Shown: in pieces, positions 58,316 through 64,000 of the stretch | Position numbering within the stretch: position 1 is the first letter of the stretch | Layout of the letters: each line of letters opens with the position of its first letter | NCBI GenBank assembly: GCA_033032175.1 | Contig: CM065328.1 | Location: 12,896,690-12,960,689 of the forward strand | Source: Saturnia japonica | Taxonomy: Eukaryota > Arthropoda > Insecta > Lepidoptera > Saturniidae | Length of the DNA stretch: 64,000 nt | Direction of reading: 5' to 3' | Notes under the pieces: model-generated | Seen by the model: only the letters and a program-made list of their open reading frames with translations | The model's database searches: none | Told to the model about the DNA's origin: nothing | Program-made: the position numbers and the translations under genes

Positions 58316-58585
58316 ATGACTCAGTGGTAGCGTGTACGGACATCGCGTCAACTGACGCCTGAGCGCCCGGTGAAGGAAAACATCGTGATGAAACGATAGC
58401 ATGGTGGAAAGGTTTTTTCTAATGCTCACTTGCGTTAGCTACAACACTCAAGGTGATAATGTATCGCCAAACACCTATAGGTGTATTCCGGCAGCTGCAC
58501 TTAAGAGCCAGTTTCCCCACTAGGCTTAGCGTGTTATCTTCTTGAACCACATCGTCACGTAGATAACGGCAGGTAAGATTGAGGG
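58316..58585 (+). mobile_element. SINE-A copy
   Basis: The head is GACTCAGTGGTAGCGTGTAC. About 25 bases including most of the B box are deleted (CGTCAACTGACGCCTGAGCG). The body is otherwise complete to CACATCGTCACGTAGATAAC. Confidence 0.7.
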
Positions 58586-58856
58586 CATATCGTTAAACCT
58601 AAACGGTGAAAAAATAGTGAATACTCAGGATCACTGTAAAACTTGAAATCTAAAATGGATATATTGAATCGTATCGCTGAACAAGTTAGCTACGCAGTAT
58701 GCCGGCAGCAGGTTCAAATGACATCCAAAAATATTGTATCTGTTGCGACGAATATTAGGCGATACTTTAAAACTTACAATATTTCAAGAAATTAAGCCGT
58801 GTTAGGTTCAACTAACATGACAGCTGTTACTTAGATTGTTTACATTTTTAAAACAA

Positions 58857-59189
58857 AAGCTTTCAGTACCTTTTTAAGCGATTTGCGTGCACGGAAGTCT
58901 TTGAGATTTGGCAAGATTAAAGTTTATATGGAGAAGGAGTGCAGAAAGCTAAAATGTATCTATAATATCTGTTACTACTATATTAAATAAAATAAGTTAA
59001 TACTGCGAATCCCAACCGTCCAGTGCCATTGAACTTAGACCCCCCATAATATTGACATTGTCATTCAATGAAAACTGACGGCAAGTGATATAATATTCAT
59101 TATTTAGGTTCAAACTGCATATGTCAAACAGAAAATAGTCTATGATTAAAAAGTCGCTGGTCGAATTTCGATCATTGGGCGACCGCTAG
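58857..59189 (+). mobile_element. Hel-C copy, complete 3' end
   Basis: It ends GGCGACCGCTAG before T. The hairpin reads GGTCGAATTTCGATC, one base off perfect. Confidence 0.7.
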
Positions 59190-59559
59190 TGATAATAAAT
59201 GCGAAATATAGTTTATTTTGATTTTCATTTATTGATTCATAACAAGAGAAGTTAAGTTAATTAATAAAATGTAATAATATCTCATTGTACGTAGGCACGT
59301 ACTTAGTATGGAGTAATATCAATTACACATTATGTAGAAACGATTCAGTTTCGTACAATTACTATTGTGTTGAAAAGCTTTTATACTGAAAGGGAATAAA
59401 ACCCCGTGAATTATTTTTTTGTGACTCGATCGGTTCCTACTCGATACTTAATACGTATTACTTTCTTAGAAAAATATAATTTTATCCGTTTGTCTGTTTG
59501 TTAAACAACGTAAATAATTCTCGCTACTGCCATTTGATTTGTAATTAGTATTTGATCAC

Positions 59560-59645
59560 AATCATATCTGATGTTAAACGGGGACGTAGACACGCTAAGC
59601 CTAGTGGATATGGACCGGCTCGCAAGTACAGATGCCTATGAGTGT
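59560..59645 (-). repeat. SINE-A tail fragment
   Basis: CACGCTAAGCCTAGTGG and CTCGCAAGTACAGATGCC match the tail part of minus-oriented SINE-A copies. Confidence 0.4.
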
Positions 59646-59776
59646 CTATATGGGTTTGGTGATAGATTATTAACTTAACGACGGATTTAAAAGAGGTAAG
59701 ACACAAAGAAAAGTTTTTTGATGTGAAACATCTATTGGCGAGGGGTAAACCTGATTGTTGGCTTGGTAATACAGGC

Positions 59777-59796
59777 CGTGGCGACGCATCGCCACG
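59777..59796. repeat. Perfect 8-bp stem, 4-nt loop
   Basis: CGTGGCGA, loop CGCA, TCGCCACG. It lies in a short GC-richer segment (59690-59830) of unknown origin. Confidence 0.7.
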
Positions 59797-60011
59797 CTAT
59801 ATGATGGAATATATATACTATGAATTATAAATATACAATTATGAAAATAATCACTGCAACCCCACTGACCACCTAAGAGGAATTGTCGGGACACCCTCTG
59901 GTAACCCCTGACCCTCCACCATTAACCCCCCACGGGACCCCCAAGAACCCCCCTTCGATTTGTCACATCAGCTATGCGTCCTGTGTTTAAATCTCTCTCT
60001 ACTTATGTTCT

Positions 60012-60165
60012 TGCGGTGAGTTAGGTTTCCAGAGCTTCTTGGGGAAGGGGCAGGGGGGTTTCAAACTGGTCAGCAAAGCGCAGTGATACCTCTGTTCAAG
60101 CGTCTGTAGGTTACAGTAGCCACTGACCATCAGCTGGGCCGTATGCTTGATTGCCACCTTAGTTG
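60012..60165 (-). repeat. REP-1 copy, 5' part
   Basis: In minus orientation the head is at the right (CATCAGCTGGGCCGTATGCT on the plus strand) and the body ends near 60012. Confidence 0.55.
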
Positions 60166-60169
60166 TATA

Positions 60170-61280
60170 AAAAAGCATTACAAAATGCACATCACCATAC
60201 CAGCATATCATATGCTAAGCCTCAGTTAATTAAGGTACCTATAAATTACAGCCCAATGGAATGGTCTTTAGACAACGCGACGAAAACGAGCAAGATTTTT
60301 TTGATAAATGCAGGTAAAGACATTGAAAACTAAATTATAGAAGCTATAATAATTAAATTATGTAAAAAGACTTTTTGGGACATAGTTTAATAGAATAAAT
60401 AATGAAATAGAAATATGATAAAGAAGAGAGAGTAAAAACACAGCGTAAATCAATAATGATAGAGCAACCACAGTCAAGATTAACTCTTGGCTTTATTAAC
60501 CGCTTAGTTTTCTATTGTATTTTAGTTTCGCAATGCGTGGGAGTTGTTTTTTTTTTAAATAAGGGTTTTTTTTGCTTGTTCTATTATTAATTTATGAAGT
60601 ATTGTTGTTACTTTAATGTCACTGCCTTGACAGGTAAATTTTGTCCGTTTGTTTCTGGATACCTAGAGCTTACCGGGTCTATAGAAGAAAGAGGAAGCCG
60701 TTCAAACAACAATTTACATTATTGTACTTACCTGTTCAAATTAATTGAACATAAATGTGGCTTTGAAGTGAAAACTTCATATGGGAGGGTAAACCGCTTC
60801 GTAACGTAACGTGTTACGGCGCCACTCTGTCTGGCTTCCCTTTCTCTCACGCATACGGCAGCAGTAGGCAGGTTCCTCCTCTCTCAGTTTAACCCACAAT
60901 CACATTTTTTTAATTTAAGTTATCACTTCTATCGATCATCCCGAGACGCACACATTTTTTTTTATTACTGGCAGAACTGCCTTCGAATCTTTCACTTCGA
61001 AATGCTGTACTTTTACGTTCTGCACCATTTTAACAGTTATACAGTCCGCAAAGTAAAATTAGTGAGTTTTTATTCCAACAGTACCTAGTTAAAGGCTCAC
61101 TTCATAATGCCGTACTTACGTTAAAAGATGCGCGCGCAACTTTCAATTTTACCCTCTACTTAACGCAACAAAGCAGTATAACTAACTTACGAAGAAAGTA
61201 AACACAAACAAACCACCGGTTAGAGCCGCGGGTATAAACTAGTCATGAATAAAAACCAAAATAAATCGAATTATTAACGC
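60170..61280. other. Gene-free stretch
   Basis: AT-rich with one less AT-rich part at 60810-60900. The 71-codon frame at 60594-60809 lacks any family motif. Confidence 0.3.
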
Positions 61281-61299
61281 TCGAGTGGAGTATTATCAA

Positions 61300-61355
61300 A
61301 ACGTCGGCAGCGGCGCGGCGCGGGCGGCGCGGCTCGGCCCGGGCAACAACTCACC
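61300..61355. other. CpG-dense islet
   Basis: It includes GGCAGCGGCGCGGCGCGGGC and GGCTCGGCCCGGGC. It shares CAACTCACCC with the islet near 47190-47215. No coding frame is evident. Confidence 0.35.
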
Positions 61356-61660
61356 CGGATAATCTCTAATTGAGCGTAGAACCTCGTGTTACAATGGTTT
61401 CGCTACTTCTGTTTACATTCGCATAATATCGAGTGTCAAGATCTTTATAATTCGATTTAATCTTATTCGAGGAAACGTAAATCCGATTGTCACTTGCATA
61501 CAGACTAGATATTGACCGTAGTTTTGGAATACATTGTAATATCATTTTGTAATAATCTTCCTAAATCGTATAAAAGTCAGGGGAAGGATTCTCGCTTATC
61601 AGAAAGATTTATTGTGCTCAACTATCTTCGATAGTCCTTTTTCTACCACTTTATCGAAAA

Positions 61661-61960
61661 CTAGCTGTGCCCCACGGTTTCACCCGTGTTCATTTTATAC
61701 GACAAACCTCGCCAGCGCATTTGTGTAGGCAATTTTTTAGACTTTGTGTAAAACTATCGATATTTTTATAAGGATTAAATTAATTTTTCAAATTATAATA
61801 TAGCCTACGTTACTCGCTGATAATGTAGCTTTTCATATATATTATGAAGAAATTTTAATCCGTTCCCAATTTCCTAAGAGCTAACAGTTTAAAACAATTT
61901 TTACGTTACTATTACGAGAGGAAACAATTTCACCATCTAAAACACAATAGTAACATAGAA
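61661..61960 (-). mobile_element. Hel-B copy, 3' part
   Basis: The left edge is A|CTAGCTGTGCCCCACGGTTT on the plus strand. It keeps CATTTTATACGACAAACCTC, the unbroken version of the site hit by the mariner at 3601. Confidence 0.68.
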
Positions 61961-62487
61961 GGGCACTTGTTTTTGAAACTTTTGAAGATATCTTTTGTTA
62001 GTCCTTTGTAAACAGTATCAGGTCGATCTCTCTCACAGATAAAGGATTGCGATAGCTATTTGTGTTCGCAGGTGGATTGTTAATACAAACAGAATTGTGG
62101 TAAAAAGTCATATTGAATTGTCGGATCGGCTCTGCACTGCTGCAGTAGTAACAATGACGTATTAACTCGTGGGAAATCGATTCAAATTGATATCATGATA
62201 CACATCCTTTTCTACAACGTTCATTTTTTTTGTTTGTTATTTTTCCTTTTTAATGTAAAGTCGAATAGGTTTTATTTAATTTTGACATTAATAAGATACA
62301 TATGAATGATAAAATTACTACTCGGCCGGATAATATGACAGTTGTTGAAAAAAAACTTGCTTGAATCTCGAACGGTTGCGTTAATATACCCTTTTTTATT
62401 ACATTATATCTTAATTTATTAATATTAGATAGTGCACTTGAATTATGTAGAATTGTAGCGTGTATCAATCGCAAACAATAATATATA

Positions 62488-62845
62488 TCTATACAATTAA
62501 TAAAATTGAAGTGTCTGTGTGTAATGTCAAAATAACAGTTTTTTACTAAATGCATATGAAAGTATATACGATACCTATAACAAAAAACCCATTTCTTTAA
62601 TTTTTGTCTGTCTGTCTGTCTGTTTGTTCCGGGTAATCTCCGAAACGGATAGATCGATTTTGACGGGACTTTCACTAGTAGACAGCTGAGTTTATAGGTA
62701 GTATCTTAGGCTACTTTTATTTTAGATAAAACAATTAGGGTTCCAAATAAATAAATAAAACTGTTCATGGTGAATCAATTCGGGCGCTTAGATGGCTTAC
62801 ACTGTATTCTGTAGTCCACGTGAGCGAAGCCACGGGCACAGTTAG
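62488..62845 (+). mobile_element. Hel-A Helitron, complete ends
   Basis: A 5' end TCTATACAATTAATAAAATT and a 3' end GGGCACAGTTAG|T, one base off the family CTAG. The 141-codon minus-strand frame crossing it is chance. Confidence 0.72.
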
Positions 62846-63750
62846 TTTATAATATAGTAAAAAAGTGAGTGTGTTTTTATCGATTGGATATGAATAAATC
62901 AGCTTTTAGAAGCACCCAACCTTGTGAATTACTACGACGTTTTTGAAGAAATTGAATGACCACTCAAGATTAGATGGACTGCTTAGCTATTCGTTACTTA
63001 ATTCCCACCATTAAAAAAAAACAAATCTAAGTTAATCATTTTCTAACATTTGAAATGAAATAATAAAAATCAATTATTAGAATCTGTCGTGAAATGTCTG
63101 GGGATTTGTTTAATAATTATATGATCATGAATTGATACCGCCGGACGAGAGCGTTGGACCGCGCCGAGGATGTCGCAGGGTTAGCGGAGGACGCGGGGGT
63201 CGCGTTTCAATAATAAAAATAATTACACAGACCCTGCTAGTGACAGATCTGAAAGATAACTTAATGTGGAAAGAACTTTTTACTTTTTAGCGGTCAACAT
63301 ATACAGATAAATACATTGATTAATAATTGGTTTCTGCTTTGAAGCTCGTCAACGTGACAGTATTGTATGACATTGTCTCGAATATGCCGAATCGGCGTAG
63401 TTTTCATTTCCGCTTTTTTATAATACGCCGACCGCGACGGTATCTAGTTCGAAAACAAATCATTAATCTATGAGTATTTTTTTTTTCTTTCAGCACATTT
63501 TGTAATCAACTATTAGCTGGTCCAGTAGGCATCGTTCTGCTCTTTCCTAAAAACTTTTCCAAGACCATAACGAAAAAACCACTTCCACTTCGTGAGTTTT
63601 AAAAAAAATCCATATTAACTAATTAAGTTATATTCGGTCGACTACTTTTACAAAATAATTCGGTCCAGGATGCGCTTACCAACACGCAACATTTTATTTT
63701 TATTTAAATGTATTTTACACTTAATTAGTATTTACATACCTACATATATA
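62846..63750. other. Gene-free stretch with a CpG-dense islet
   Basis: The islet (63140-63210) contains CCGCCGGACGAGAGCG and GGAGGACGCGGGGGTCGCG. The rest is AT-rich without recognised features. Confidence 0.35.
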
Positions 63751-63754
63751 AATC

Positions 63755-64000
63755 ACGCGCCTCTTTTCCAATAGTGTAGGCAGAAACCACGTCCACCCAC
63801 TTGCTACGATCTTGGCATACATCTTTCGATTCTTCAACTCACCTTTTTTCATAACGTCCTCGATTTGACACCCACTTTATAAATTTTTGCCTCACTACAT
63901 CTCCAAATCATCTACGCATCCCTTTCTCAATCAGTGTGACTATATCTTCGTACACACCACAAAGTTCTCTTATAACACAATTTCTTATCCTGTCCCTCAG
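63755..64000 (-). pseudogene. LINE C-terminal remnant, runs off the window
   Basis: The minus frame reads LRDRIRNCVIRELCGVYEDI, VTLIEKGMR, a stop, WFGDV, then VEESKDVCQDRSKWVDVVSA. This is the standard end of a lepidopteran LINE. It is cut by the right edge of the window. Confidence 0.65.

Noticed and set aside
62250..62675. 141-codon minus-strand frame
   Set aside because: Most of it is Hel-A read backwards; similar Hel-A copies do not keep it open.
1..64000. CRISPR arrays, operons, phage or viral genes
   Set aside because: No regularly spaced direct repeats and no viral proteins were seen; all recognised transposase and RT pieces belong to eukaryotic transposons.

Overview
This is nuclear DNA of an animal, most likely a moth or butterfly. 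It is AT-rich, has intron-containing coding sequence, and is packed with transposable elements of the kinds that dominate lepidopteran genomes: Helitrons ending in CTAG, tRNA-derived SINEs, several mariner/Tc1 types, and dead LINE reverse-transcriptase tails. There is no operon, no bacterial or phage feature, and no CRISPR array.

Only one host gene can be assembled with confidence. It is a hydroxylysine kinase (HYKK/AGPHD1-like, aminoglycoside-phosphotransferase fold) on the minus strand, 23152 down to 16030. Six coding exons join in frame at GT/AG sites into 369 codons, with the HGDxxxxN and IDFGD kinase motifs intact. A splice acceptor 5 bases before the ATG implies at least one upstream noncoding exon. 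All six exons avoid the repeats; the introns hold most of them.

Layout: 1-16 kb is gene-free, with SINE, Helitron, MITE and LINE copies and a DD41D (rosa-type) mariner inserted in an older Helitron. 16-23.2 kb is the HYKK gene. 23.2-35 kb is repeat-rich, with two cecropia-type mariners, a LINE 3' end with a 58-nt poly(T), several LINE remnants, and one unidentified ~95-codon open frame at 30169. 35-42 kb holds a nearly complete dead mariner (38415-39639) beside a possible lone exon. 42-50 kb mixes repeats with a repeat-poor stretch (47-50 kb) that may contain a noncoding first exon. 50-57 kb has a duplicated LINE-in-LINE composite and a dead Tc1 element. 57-64 kb has further Helitron, SINE and LINE copies and two CpG-rich islets.

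Family labels used here: Hel-A, Hel-B, Hel-C (Helitron-like), MITE-1, SINE-A and SINE-B (tRNA-derived), REP-1 and REP-2 (unclassified dispersed repeats), LINE-3p (a recurring poly(A)-tailed LINE 3' end). All were defined by comparing copies within this window. No clearly new biological system was found. The strongest observations are nested insertions whose boundaries can be read from empty paralogous copies, which give relative ages and fix the class of otherwise ambiguous repeats.
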